A stretch of DNA of 64,000 nucleotides from Streptomyces mirabilis (GTDB lineage: Bacteria; Actinomycetota; Actinomycetes; Streptomycetales; Streptomycetaceae): positions 4,092,001 to 4,156,000 of the forward strand of contig NZ_JBCJKP010000001.1 of the NCBI RefSeq assembly GCF_039503195.1. The letters are read 5' to 3'. The notes under the pieces were generated by a model that worked only from the letters and a program-made list of their open reading frames with translations, did no database searches and was not told the DNA's origin. Of the stretch, positions 37,162 to 46,094 are shown piece after piece. The position numbers and the translations under genes are program-made. Positions within the stretch are counted from its first letter, which is position 1. Each line of letters opens with the position of its first letter.

Positions 37162-38565
37162 ATGTCTGAACTCGTCGAGCTGACCGCGGTACAACTCCTC
37201 GACGGCTACCGCAAGGGCGAGTTCAGCCCCGTGGACGCCACGCGGGCGGCGTTGCGCAGGGCTGTGGAGATCCAGCCGGCCGTGAACGCGTTCGTACGTC
37301 TCGACGCGGACGCGGCCCTCGCGCGGGCGGCCCAGTCCGCGGACCGCTGGCGGCGGGGTGAGCCCGCCGGGCTGCTGGACGGGGTTCCGGTCTCCGTCAA
37401 GGACATCCTGCTGCTGCGCGGCGGACCGACCCTGCGCGGCTCCAAGACCGTTGATCCGCAGGGAAGTTGGGACGAGGACGCGCCGTCCGTCGCCCGGCTG
37501 CGCGAGCACGGGGCGGTGTTCCTCGGGAGGACGACGACACCCGAGTTCGGCTGGAAGGGCGTCACGGATTCGCCGCTGTCGGGGATCACCCGCAATCCGT
37601 ACGACGTCACGCGCACGGCGGGCGGCTCGAGTGGCGGCAGCGCGGCGGCCGTCGCGCTCGGGGCGGGGCCGCTGGCGCTGGGCACGGACGGGGGCGGCAG
37701 TGTGCGCATCCCGGCCGCGTTCTGCGGGATCTTCGGTCTGAAGCCCACGTACGGGAGGGTGCCGCTGTACCCCGCGAGCGCGTTCGGGACGCTCTCGCAC
37801 GTGGGCCCGATGACACGGGACGCGGCCGACGCGGCGCTGATGATGGACGTGATCAGCGGGCCGGACGCCCGTGACTGGTCGGCGCTCGGGCCGGTGGACG
37901 GGTCCTTCGTCGAGGCCCTCGGGGGTGGGGTGCGCGGGCTGCGGGTCGCGTACTCGTCGTCCCTCGGCGGGCAGGTCGCGGTCCAGCCGGCCGTCGCGGC
38001 GGCGGTGCGGCGGGCGGTGGAGCGGCTCGCGGGGCTCGGCGCGTACGTCACCGAGGCCGACCCCGATCTCACCGACCCGGTGGAGGCCTTCCACGTCCTG
38101 TGGTTCAGCGGTGCGGCCCGGGTGGCCCAGCGGCTCGGGCCGCGGCAGCGGGAGTCGCTGGACCCGGGGCTGCGGGAGATCTGCGCGCGGGGCGCCCGGT
38201 TCAGCGCGCTGGACTACCTGGCCGCGGTGGACGTCCGGATGGAGCTCGGGCGGCGGATGGGGCGCTTCCACGAGTCGTACGACGTGCTGGTGACGCCGAC
38301 CCTGCCGCTGACGGCGTTCGCGGCGGGGGTGGAGGTGCCGCCGGGCTCCGGCCACCGCCGCTGGACGGGGTGGACCCCGTTCACGTACCCCTTCAACATG
38401 ACCCAGCAGCCCGCCGCGAGCGTCCCGGTCGGCACGGACGGCGACGGCCTCCCGGTCGGCCTGCAGATCGTCGCCGCCCGCCATCGCGACGACCTCGTCC
38501 TGCGCACGGCACACGCCCTCTACGAGACGGGCGCCGCGGGGGTGGCTCCGCCGCCGGGGTTCTAG
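37162..38565 (+). CDS. Amidase (amidase-signature family)
   Basis: 467 residues. The Ser-cisSer-Lys triad is visible: Lys in PVSVKDILL near residue 79, the cis-Ser/Ser pair in TAGGSSGGSAAAVA near residues 155-178, and the GTDGGGSVRIPAAFCGIFGLKPT signature region. It hydrolyses a carboxamide, releasing ammonia. The exact substrate is unknown; relatives include AtzF/GatA-like and aryl-acid amidases. ATG at 37162 with GGAGGGG. Likely co-transcribed with the dehydrogenase. Confidence 0.93.
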   Translation: MSELVELTAVQLLDGYRKGEFSPVDATRAALRRAVEIQPAVNAFVRLDADAALARAAQSADRWRRGEPAGLLDGVPVSVKDILLLRGGPTLRGSKTVDPQGSWDEDAPSVARLREHGAVFLGRTTTPEFGWKGVTDSPLSGITRNPYDVTRTAGGSSGGSAAAVALGAGPLALGTDGGGSVRIPAAFCGIFGLKPTYGRVPLYPASAFGTLSHVGPMTRDAADAALMMDVISGPDARDWSALGPVDGSFVEALGGGVRGLRVAYSSSLGGQVAVQPAVAAAVRRAVERLAGLGAYVTEADPDLTDPVEAFHVLWFSGAARVAQRLGPRQRESLDPGLREICARGARFSALDYLAAVDVRMELGRRMGRFHESYDVLVTPTLPLTAFAAGVEVPPGSGHRRWTGWTPFTYPFNMTQQPAASVPVGTDGDGLPVGLQIVAARHRDDLVLRTAHALYETGAAGVAPPPGF

Positions 38566-38619
38566 GGACAGCCCGACGCCCCACACCCACATGCCGCATG
38601 TGTCCTACGCGCCCTTGCC

Positions 38620-39114
38620 CTACGCCCTACGGAAGCTGAGCGTCTCGCCCTGGGCGCCCGAGCGCCAGAGGTCGTTGCAGGCCTCGGCCATCGCCTCCAG
38701 GCCCTCGGTCACCTGGCCCCAGACGATGCCCGGGACCCAGCCCACGTCCCCGTTGAGCAGCAGGTTGTTGCGTTCGTAGAAGAGGGCGAGGTCGACGACC
38801 GTGGTGCCGGGGCGTACGTCGGTGTCGTAGCCGTAGGCCTTCGTACCCAGTTCCGTGCCCGCGAAGGCGAAATAGCAGAGGTCTCCGGGAATGGGGGTAA
38901 CTGTCGGATTTTCCAGTGGTGGCTCCGATTTCGCGAAAGGCGGGAAAAGGGCGTAGATCTCATTGCGCGCGTACTTCGCGTGGTAGACGTCGCCGCCCAG
39001 GGGAAGCGCGTCCCACACCGCCGCGCAGGTGACCGGCGCCCGGTCGTCGAGCAGTTTCGCGGTGCAGTGGATTCCGCGCTTGACCAGCGAGACCTCGATG
39101 AATCGATCAGCCAT
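38620..39114 (-). CDS. DUF3830 (cyclophilin-like fold) protein
   Basis: 164 residues of the DUF3830 type, which adopts a cyclophilin-like beta-barrel (CTAKLLDDRAPVTCAAVWDALP, ENPTVTPIPGDLCYF, GNDLLLN-type strand). The family is typically found next to Asp/Glu racemases, amidases and ABC importers, exactly as here, but has no established reaction. The ATG at 39114 is used; an ATG nine bases upstream is possible. Confidence 0.85.
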   Translation of the reverse strand: MADRFIEVSLVKRGIHCTAKLLDDRAPVTCAAVWDALPLGGDVYHAKYARNEIYALFPPFAKSEPPLENPTVTPIPGDLCYFAFAGTELGTKAYGYDTDVRPGTTVVDLALFYERNNLLLNGDVGWVPGIVWGQVTEGLEAMAEACNDLWRSGAQGETLSFRRA

Positions 39115-39221
39115 GCATTCCATGGTCTCCCCGGAGTCAAGGGCGCCTCGACGTCACTCGACGTCGTACGGGGCCGAAATCGATCCGCATACTTCGCATG
39201 CTCTCGGGTAGCCGCGCGGCC

Positions 39222-40151
39222 ATGGCTCCACCACTCAGGAATGACGGGAATGACGGGACCGACGCGGAGAAACGAAGTCCGAGTCGGAGGTCGCTGCTCG
39301 CGGGTGTCTCCGCGCTCGGTGCCGTCGGCGCGTGGGGCGCCGCCGGCTGCACCCGGGTCGCCACCGCGTCCGACAACGGCGGTGATCTCCTCGACCGGCT
39401 CAAGGCGCAGGGCGTCGTACGGCTGGGCATAGCCGGTGAGATCCCGTTCGGCTACATCGACAAGAACGGTGAACTGACCGGCGAGGCACCCGAACTCGCC
39501 AAGGTGATCTTCAAACGGCTGGGCGTCGACCGGGTGCAACCCGTGCCGACCGAGTTCGGCTCGCTCATTCCCGGGCTCAACTCGCAGCAGTTCGACGTCG
39601 TGTCCGCCGGGATGTACATCAACCCGGAACGCTGTCAGCAGGTCGTCTTCGCCGACCCGGACTACCAGATGCTGGACGCCTTCATCGTGCGCAAGGGCAA
39701 TCCGAAGGGCCTGCACGACTACAAGGACGTCGTGGCGAAGAAGGCCAGGTTCGCGACCGGCACCGGGTACGCCGAGATCCAGTACGCCGTCGAGGCCGGG
39801 TACAAGGAGAGCGACATCCTGATCGTGCCGGACCAGGTCGCCGGGCTGAACGCGGTCGAGGCGGGCCGTGTCGACGTCTTCGCCGGGACCGCGCTGACCA
39901 CGCGCGAGGTGGCGAAGAAGTCCAGCAAGGCCGAGAGCACGAAGCCCTTCACGCCTCTGGTGAAGGGCAAGCCGCACGTCGACGGCGGCGGCTTCGCGTT
40001 CCGTTCCGCCGAGACGCGGCTGCGTGACGCCTTCAACGTGGAACTGAAGAAGCTGAAGGCCAGCGGGGAGTTGTTCCGCATTCTGCGGCCCTTCGGGTTC
40101 ACCCGGGCCGAGATGACCGACATGACCGCGAAGGAGCTCTGCCGCGGATGA
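39222..40151 (+). CDS. ehuB: EhuB-type ABC substrate-binding lipoprotein
   Basis: 309 residues. The N-terminus has a twin-arginine-like SRRSLLAGVSALGAVGAWGAAGC ending in a lipobox Cys near residue 43. A family 3 (amino-acid type) solute-binding domain follows (VVRLGIAGEIPFGYIDKNG, ADPDYQMLDAFIV). It is closest by pattern to EhuB, the ectoine/hydroxyectoine binder, but the neighbouring enzymes are not the standard ectoine catabolic set, so the true ligand may differ. ATG at 39222 is preferred; ATG 39198 is possible. Stop overlaps ehuC. Confidence 0.87.
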   Translation: MAPPLRNDGNDGTDAEKRSPSRRSLLAGVSALGAVGAWGAAGCTRVATASDNGGDLLDRLKAQGVVRLGIAGEIPFGYIDKNGELTGEAPELAKVIFKRLGVDRVQPVPTEFGSLIPGLNSQQFDVVSAGMYINPERCQQVVFADPDYQMLDAFIVRKGNPKGLHDYKDVVAKKARFATGTGYAEIQYAVEAGYKESDILIVPDQVAGLNAVEAGRVDVFAGTALTTREVAKKSSKAESTKPFTPLVKGKPHVDGGGFAFRSAETRLRDAFNVELKKLKASGELFRILRPFGFTRAEMTDMTAKELCRG

Positions 40152-40867
40152 CCTCGGGACTCTGGGAACTCGTACTCAAAGGTGTCTGGGTCACCGTCCA
40201 GTTGCTGTTCCTCAGCTCGCTGGTGGCCGGGGCCGTCTCGTTCGCCGTCGGTGTCGCGCGCACGTCGCGGCGGTGGATCGTCCGCTTCCTCGCGGGCCTC
40301 TACACCGAGGTGTTCCGCGGCACCTCCGCCCTGATCATGATCTTCTGGGTGTACTTCGTGCTGCCGCTCGCCTTCGGCTGGCAGCTCGTCCCGATGTGGG
40401 CGGGCACACTGGCGCTGGGGCTGACCTACGGGGCGTACGGCAGTGAGATCGTGCGCGGCGCCCTGAACGCCGTCGACCCCGCCCAGCGCGAGGGCGGCAT
40501 CGCGCTCAGCTTCACCCCCTGGCAGCGGATGCGGCTGATCCTGCTGCCGCAGGCGGTGCCCGAGATGATCCCCTCCTTCTGCAACCTGCTGGTCGAACTG
40601 CTCAAGGGCACGGCCCTGGTGTCGATCATGGGCATGGGCGATCTGACGTTCAGCGGCAACCTCGTGCGGCTCGCGCTCCAGGAGAGCGCGGAGATCTACG
40701 CGTACGTCCTGCTGATCTACTTCGCGATCGCCTTCGTGATCACCCGGCTGATGCGGGCACTGGAGCGGCGGCTGAAGGCCGGGATCGGCAAGGCGCCGCA
40801 GCCCGCCAGGACCACGCCGCGGCGCACGGAAGCCACCGGCGTCGGTGCGACGGGAGGTGCCGCATGA
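40148..40867 (+). CDS. ehuC: EhuC-type amino-acid ABC permease
   Basis: 239 residues, HisM/GlnP-type permease with about five membrane helices and the EAA-like loop REGGIALSFTPWQRMRLILLPQA. ATG overlaps the ehuB stop (ATGA). The C-terminal 35 residues are basic and cytoplasmic. Forms the channel with EhuD. Confidence 0.92.
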   Translation: MTSGLWELVLKGVWVTVQLLFLSSLVAGAVSFAVGVARTSRRWIVRFLAGLYTEVFRGTSALIMIFWVYFVLPLAFGWQLVPMWAGTLALGLTYGAYGSEIVRGALNAVDPAQREGGIALSFTPWQRMRLILLPQAVPEMIPSFCNLLVELLKGTALVSIMGMGDLTFSGNLVRLALQESAEIYAYVLLIYFAIAFVITRLMRALERRLKAGIGKAPQPARTTPRRTEATGVGATGGAA

Positions 40868-41514
40868 ACTGGGACTGGGGCGCGGTGCGCGACTTCATGC
40901 CGCACTTCTGGGACGGACTGCTGGTCACCCTGCAGGCGCTGGCCCTCGGCTCGGTGATCTCCTTCGCCCTGGGCCTGGTGTGGGCGCTGCTGATGCGCAC
41001 GCCGACCCGCTGGGTGCGCTGGCCGGTCGGGGTCGTCACGGAGTTCATCCGCAACACCCCGCTGCTGGTGCAGCTGTTCTTCCTCTTCTACGTGCTGCCC
41101 GAGTGGAACATCACGTTCTCCGCGCTGACCACCGGTGTCGTCGCGATCGGGCTGCACTACTCGACGTACACGATGCAGGTCTACCGGGCCGGCATCGAGG
41201 GCGTGCCGGCCGGCCAGTGGGAAGCGGCCACGGCGCTCAACCTGCCGCTGCGGCGCACCTGGACCGCGGTGATCCTGCCGCAGGCGATCCGCCGGGTGGT
41301 GCCCGCACTCGGCAACTACGTCATCTCGATGCTCAAGGACACCCCGATGCTGATGGCGATCACCGTGCTGGAGATGCTCGGTGAGGCGCGGCTGTACTCG
41401 CAGGAGCACTTCCAGTTCACCGAGCCGCTCACGGTCATCGGCGTGGCCTTCATCCTCATTTCCTATCCGGCTTCCCTCCTTCTGCGAGCCCTGGAGCGAC
41501 GTCTTGTCCGCTGA
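40864..41514 (+). CDS. ehuD: EhuD-type amino-acid ABC permease
   Basis: 216 residues, about five membrane helices, with EFIRNTPLLVQLFFLFYVLP and the EAA-loop QWEAATALNLPLRRTWTAVILPQA. ATG overlaps the ehuC stop by four bases. The 3' end overlaps the start of the ATPase gene by 11 bases. Confidence 0.93.
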   Translation: MNWDWGAVRDFMPHFWDGLLVTLQALALGSVISFALGLVWALLMRTPTRWVRWPVGVVTEFIRNTPLLVQLFFLFYVLPEWNITFSALTTGVVAIGLHYSTYTMQVYRAGIEGVPAGQWEAATALNLPLRRTWTAVILPQAIRRVVPALGNYVISMLKDTPMLMAITVLEMLGEARLYSQEHFQFTEPLTVIGVAFILISYPASLLLRALERRLVR

Positions 41515-42334
41515 CATCCCCCTCGACACCTCCACGACCCCTGCCGATACGAACCCTGCGGAAAAGGCCGACCACACGGCCAATCCGCCGGTGGACGGCG
41601 GCGAGCTGATCCGTTTCGACAAGGTCACCAAGCGCTTCGGGGACAACACCGTCCTCGACGGCCTCGACTTCCGCGTCGACTCCGGCAAGCACGTCACGCT
41701 GATCGGCCCGTCCGGCTCCGGCAAGACGACGATCCTGCGGCTGCTGATGACCCTGGCCAAGCCCGACGAGGGCACGATCACGGTCGCCGGCGAGCGGCTC
41801 CACCCGGCCCCCGAGAAGCAGATCCGGGAGGTCCGCAAGAAGATCGGGATGGTCTTCCAGCAGTTCAACCTCTTCCCGAACATGAAGGTGCTCCGCAACA
41901 TCACCGAGGCACCGGTCACCGTCCTCGGGCTGTCCGGGGACGAGGCCGAGGCACGGGCCCGGGAGCTGCTGGAGATGGTGGGCCTCGCGGACAAGTGCGA
42001 CGCCTACCCGAGTCAGTTGTCCGGCGGACAGCAGCAGCGGGTGGCGATCGCACGGGCACTGGCGATGCGGCCCCAGGTGCTGCTTCTGGACGAGGTGACG
42101 TCCGCGCTCGACCCCGAGCTGGTCACGGGCGTCCTCGACGTCCTCCGTGACATCGCCCACACCACCGACATCACCATGCTCTGTGTGACCCATGAGATGA
42201 ATTTCGCCCGCGACATCTCGGACCAGGTGCTGATGTTCGATTCCGGCCATGTCATCGAGTCCGGTTCGCCCGACCGGATCTTCACCGATCCGGAGCACGA
42301 AAGGACCCGGGAATTCCTCAGCGCGATCCTGTGA
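41504..42334 (+). CDS. ehuA: EhuA-type ABC transporter ATPase
   Basis: 276 residues. Walker A is GPSGSGKTT near residue 70, the Q-loop is in VFQQFNLFPN, the signature is LSGGQQQRVAIARAL, Walker B is LLLDEVTSALDPE, and the switch His is in CVTHEMNF. It powers the EhuBCD importer. The TTG at 41504 with GGAG upstream is the only start in the right place; the first 35 residues are a polar extension. Confidence 0.92.
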   Translation: MSADIPLDTSTTPADTNPAEKADHTANPPVDGGELIRFDKVTKRFGDNTVLDGLDFRVDSGKHVTLIGPSGSGKTTILRLLMTLAKPDEGTITVAGERLHPAPEKQIREVRKKIGMVFQQFNLFPNMKVLRNITEAPVTVLGLSGDEAEARARELLEMVGLADKCDAYPSQLSGGQQQRVAIARALAMRPQVLLLDEVTSALDPELVTGVLDVLRDIAHTTDITMLCVTHEMNFARDISDQVLMFDSGHVIESGSPDRIFTDPEHERTREFLSAIL

Positions 42335-42550
42335 CTACAAAAAGTGAACGCGACAAGGTGCGAGGTCCGGACCACGCGGCATGCCCACCGAGCCATGACC
42401 TCGGCATATGCCAGGGTGTCGCACTCCTGTTGAGCGAACCGGAGCGCGCCGACTTTCTCGCCAACAGCCCCTCCCCACCGAGCGTTTGACAGTTATCGTG
42501 GAGGAGCTCAGCTGTCCGGATCGATGGCCCAAAAAGCGCAGGGGGAAACC

Positions 42551-43309
42551 GTGGCGCTGATGAACGAGCCGACCGCGCCGTACCACTCGGCCCAGGACGC
42601 CCTGCGCGTCCTGGAGACGGTGGCCCGGCACTCCGGCGGTGTCACCGATGTCGAGCTGGCCCGCCAGACGGGCCTCGGCACGGAGCGCCTGACCGTGCTG
42701 CTGCGGATGCTCCGCCGGGAGGGGTACGTCGAGCAGGTCGTCGACGGCGCGTACGTCGCCGGTGCCGCCCTCGGCCGGCTGGGCTCCGCCCACGGCCGCG
42801 ACCAGGCACTGCGCGAGAAACTCCAGCAGACCATCGACCGGCTGCGCGACTCGGTCGGCGCCGCGATCTACATCAGCCGCTACATCGACGGCGAGGTGCA
42901 CGTCACCCAGTGCGCCGAGGGTCCCGCGACCCCCGCGGTCAACGAATGGGTGGACTTCCGCTCCTCGGCCCACGCCAGCGCGGTCGGCAAGAGCCTTCTC
43001 GGTCAGCTCGACCTGAACGCCCGGCGCGACCACCTCTCCCGCCACAAGATGGCCCGCCTCACCTCGCGGACCATCACCAACGAGCGGCTGCTGCTGTCCC
43101 GGCTCGACGCCCAGCCCGCCACGGTGCCGGTGCTCGACCTCCAGGAGTACGCGATCGGCACGGTCTGCGCGGCCGTCCCCATCACCGCGGGCTCCTCGGT
43201 CGGCTGCCTCGCCCTCTCCCTCCCGGTCGAACACGCCCACCGCCTGCGCCGCGCCGCGGACACACTCAACCGCGGCGCCACCCCCGTCCTGCTCTCCCTG
43301 GCCATCTAG
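42551..43309 (+). CDS. IclR-family transcriptional regulator
   Basis: 252 residues. The winged-helix N-domain (about 8-70) reads ALRVLETVARHSGGVTDVELARQTGL...LLRMLRREGYVEQV. The effector-binding domain follows (HASAVGKSLL, GTVCAAVPI). It is likely the local regulator of the importer and perhaps of the amidase/racemase genes; a GAAACGGTTTC near-palindrome at 36130 is a candidate site. GTG at 42551 with AGGGGG close upstream is preferred; ATG 42524 is the alternative. It is 216 bases downstream of ehuA. Confidence 0.9.
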   Translation: MALMNEPTAPYHSAQDALRVLETVARHSGGVTDVELARQTGLGTERLTVLLRMLRREGYVEQVVDGAYVAGAALGRLGSAHGRDQALREKLQQTIDRLRDSVGAAIYISRYIDGEVHVTQCAEGPATPAVNEWVDFRSSAHASAVGKSLLGQLDLNARRDHLSRHKMARLTSRTITNERLLLSRLDAQPATVPVLDLQEYAIGTVCAAVPITAGSSVGCLALSLPVEHAHRLRRAADTLNRGATPVLLSLAI

Positions 43310-43410
43310 GGCCCGCTCTTGGGATCAGGCCCTGGGTGGTCGGAAGCACCCGTCCGGACCAGGTAGTATTTCTTTTGTCGCCGACCGCGGAAGCGGGAGG
43401 CGAGAGTCAT

Positions 43411-43484
43411 GCGCCGCTAGCTCAGTTGGTTAGAGCAGCTGACTCTTAATCAGCGGGTCCGGGGTTCGAGTCCCTGGCGGCGCA
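43411..43484 (+). tRNA. tRNA-Lys (anticodon CTT), copy 2
   Basis: 74 bases identical to the copy at 28687, with anticodon CTT at 43445-43447. The upstream flank differs from copy 1. The PKS/NRPS cluster begins immediately on its 3' side. Confidence 0.97.
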
Positions 43485-43489
43485 CATGA

Positions 43490-43519
43490 GAAGGCCCTTC
43501 ACCACGGTGAGGGGCCTTC
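43490..43519. terminator. Hairpin between tRNA-Lys copy 2 and the NRPS gene
   Basis: GAAGGCCCTTCACC and GGTGAGGGGCCTTC pair with one wobble around an AC loop. Its end overlaps the stop codon of the convergent NRPS gene (43518-43520), so it may terminate both. Confidence 0.88.
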
Positions 43520-46028
43520 ATTCGTCCGTCAGGGCCAGCGACAGGGCGTGGACCGTCGGATGCGTGTAGAGCAGCCGCATGGAGAGCGCGGGCAGCCCGC
43601 GCTCGCGCAGGGCGGTGCCGACGCGGATCGCGTAGAGCGAGTTCCCGCCGAGCTCGAAGAAGTTGTCGTCCGGGCCGACGGGGACACCGAGGATCTCCTC
43701 CCACACCCCTGTGAGGGCCGTCACCAGGTCTCCGGTGGGCGCGGGCACCGATAGGGGCTTACCCGGCGCCGGCAGACGGTCGCGGTCCAGCTTGCCGTTC
43801 GGGGTCAGCGGCAGCGCGGGGACGGCGGTGACGGTCGTCGGCAGCATGTGGTCGGGCAGCAGCCGCGCCGCCCGGCGGCGTACGTCGCCGGTGTCCCCGT
43901 CGGCCACGACATACGCGTCGATCCGCACCCCCGCCGCGTCCTCGAAGGCGTCCCCGCTCAGCACCACCGCCGCCGCCGTGACCACCGGGTCCTCCAGCAG
44001 CACCGCCCGGATCTCGTCCGGTTCGATCCGGTATCCGCGCACCTTCACCTGGCTGTCGATCCGCCCCAGGTGCTCCAGTGAACCGTCGGCGCGCAGCCGC
44101 CCCAGGTCACCGCTGCGGTACCACCGGCCGGGGCCGTACGGATCGTTCACGAACCGCTCGGCCGTCAGCTCGGGCCGCCCCAGGTAGCCGAGGGCGAGTC
44201 CGGCCCCGCCCACCCAGATCTCCCCCGCCGCGCCCGTCGGCAGCGGGCGCCCCCGCTCGTCGCGCACCGACACCGACCAGCCGGGCAGCGGGCGGCCCAC
44301 CGAGCGGGAGGCGGCCAGGGCCTCGCGCCGGGTGACGGTCGCCGCGGTGACGTGGACGGTGGTCTCCGTGATCCCGTACATGTTGACCAGGCGGCAGCGG
44401 TCCTCCGGGTGGCGGTCGAACCAGCCGAGCAGCGGCCGGGTGTCCAGCGCCTCCCCGCCCAGCACCACCAGCCGCACCGACAGCCCTTCCTTCGCGCTCC
44501 GGTCCACCACCCGCACCTGCCCGAAGGCCGACGGGGTCTGGCTGAGGACGGTCACCGACTCCCGTACCAGCAGCGCGTGGAAGTCCTCAGGCGAGCGCGC
44601 CACCCAGTGGTCCACGACCACCAGCCGGGCGCCGGTCAGCAGGGCGCCCCAGATCTCCCACACCGAGAAGTCGAAGGCGGCGGAGTGGAAGAACGTCCAG
44701 GTGTCGGCGGCGGTGAGGGCGAAGTCCTCGCGGGTGGCGTCGAGGAGGGCGAGGACATTGGCGTGGGGGACGACGACCCCCTTGGGACGGCCGGTCGAAC
44801 CGGAGGTGTGGATGACGTAGGCGGGATCCCTCGGGGTGAGGTTCCGCGGGGTGAGGTTCCGCGGCCGGTCGGTCCGTGCGGCGCTTAGATAGGGCGCGGT
44901 GTCCCGGACGACCAGCCGTACGCCCGCGTCGCGCGCCGTGCGGTCGAGGCGCTCCTCGGGGTGCGCCGGATCCATCGGTACGTACGCCGCGCCCGCCTTC
45001 AGCACCGCGAGCATCGTCGCCACCAGGTCGGCGCCCCGCTCCAGCCGGATGCCGACCCGGTCACCGGGGCGGACCCCGGCGGCGCGCAGTCCCGCGGCCA
45101 GCCGCTCGGCGCGCTCGCGCAGTGCCCCGTACGTCGTCGTGATGCCGTCGTGGGTGAGGGCGGGGGCGTCGGGGTGGCGGTCGGCGCGGGCGTCGAAGGC
45201 GGTGTCGATACGGGAGGGAACAGCGGACCCGCGTATGCCGGCGGGCGGCGGGAGCAGGCGCCCCGCCTCTTCGCGGGGGACCAGTTCGATCTCCGCGAGG
45301 GGGCGGTGGCCCAGCTGACCGTGCACGTGGGTGAGGTGGCGGACGAAGGCCCGGGCGGAGGCTTCGTCGATGTGCCGGAGCTGGTGGTGCAGCTCGACGG
45401 TGGTCCCGCGCGGGACGAGGGTGAGGGGGAAGGGGGCCGACTGGAACGGGAGTCGGTGACTGAAGGTGGGGTCCACCGGGCCCACCTCGTCGAGGACCGT
45501 GGCGTACGCGGGTAGTCCGTCCCCCGGGTCGCGGTGCTCGTAGCGTGCGAGGACCAGGGCCGCGGCAGGGGCCCCGGCCGGTACCGGGACGGTGACCACG
45601 CCCGTCCGGTCACCGGCCCCCTTCTCGCCCGTCGCCCAGTCGATACGGGGCCTGTGCGGGCCTTTCGGGGGCTCGTCGCAGCCGAGGGGAGCGGTCACGT
45701 CGGTGGCCGGGCGGTGGCCGAGCAGGACGTGGGCGATGTCCTGGAGCACGCCCGGGGTCAGCAGCGCGTGGTGCGAAACCAGCACCAGATGGGCGCCCCC
45801 GTCCTCGTACCGCAACAAGACCGCGCGGAACGCGGGGCCCCGTTCGGTGACGGGCCGGTGCAGTTCGGCCCGCAGACGGTGTTCGGCGAACCGCGCGGGC
45901 ACCTGGTCGCGCCACAACACCGGCCAGCGGTCCGGGAGTTCGGGCCACCAGCCGCGTACGGCCGCGTCGAGGAGGGGCCCGGGATCGACGGCGACGGGAA
46001 GGCGCGCGGCGAGGGCGTGACACGTCAC
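43518..46028 (-). CDS. NRPS: C-terminal condensation-like part, adenylation, PCP
   Basis: 836 residues from the GTG at 46028 (GGAG eight bases upstream; TTG 46073 is an in-frame alternative). Residues 1-250 look like a shortened condensation domain whose catalytic motif is degenerate (SHHALLTPG in place of HHxxxDG). The adenylation domain (about 275-760) has HTSGSTGRPKG, NMYGITETT, YRSGDLGR and the catalytic Lys in TPNGKLDRD. Reading its ten specificity positions by eye gives D-F-W-S-V-G-M-V-H-K, one change from a threonine code, so Thr or a relative is the best guess. The PCP (about 765-830) has an intact FFELGGNSLY. No thioesterase domain. Probably the last module of the cluster. Confidence 0.92.
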   Translation of the reverse strand: MTCHALAARLPVAVDPGPLLDAAVRGWWPELPDRWPVLWRDQVPARFAEHRLRAELHRPVTERGPAFRAVLLRYEDGGAHLVLVSHHALLTPGVLQDIAHVLLGHRPATDVTAPLGCDEPPKGPHRPRIDWATGEKGAGDRTGVVTVPVPAGAPAAALVLARYEHRDPGDGLPAYATVLDEVGPVDPTFSHRLPFQSAPFPLTLVPRGTTVELHHQLRHIDEASARAFVRHLTHVHGQLGHRPLAEIELVPREEAGRLLPPPAGIRGSAVPSRIDTAFDARADRHPDAPALTHDGITTTYGALRERAERLAAGLRAAGVRPGDRVGIRLERGADLVATMLAVLKAGAAYVPMDPAHPEERLDRTARDAGVRLVVRDTAPYLSAARTDRPRNLTPRNLTPRDPAYVIHTSGSTGRPKGVVVPHANVLALLDATREDFALTAADTWTFFHSAAFDFSVWEIWGALLTGARLVVVDHWVARSPEDFHALLVRESVTVLSQTPSAFGQVRVVDRSAKEGLSVRLVVLGGEALDTRPLLGWFDRHPEDRCRLVNMYGITETTVHVTAATVTRREALAASRSVGRPLPGWSVSVRDERGRPLPTGAAGEIWVGGAGLALGYLGRPELTAERFVNDPYGPGRWYRSGDLGRLRADGSLEHLGRIDSQVKVRGYRIEPDEIRAVLLEDPVVTAAAVVLSGDAFEDAAGVRIDAYVVADGDTGDVRRRAARLLPDHMLPTTVTAVPALPLTPNGKLDRDRLPAPGKPLSVPAPTGDLVTALTGVWEEILGVPVGPDDNFFELGGNSLYAIRVGTALRERGLPALSMRLLYTHPTVHALSLALTDE

Positions 46029-46094
46029 GTTCGGTCTCCAACCGTGGGGACAGGGCCTAGGTCCTGTCGTCAAATTCCCGTCGTCCGCCCGGGC

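Noticed and set aside
39222..42334. Confident assignment of the importer to ectoine
   Set aside because: Family resemblance to EhuBCDA is good, but the expected ectoine catabolic genes are not next to it, so the substrate is left open.
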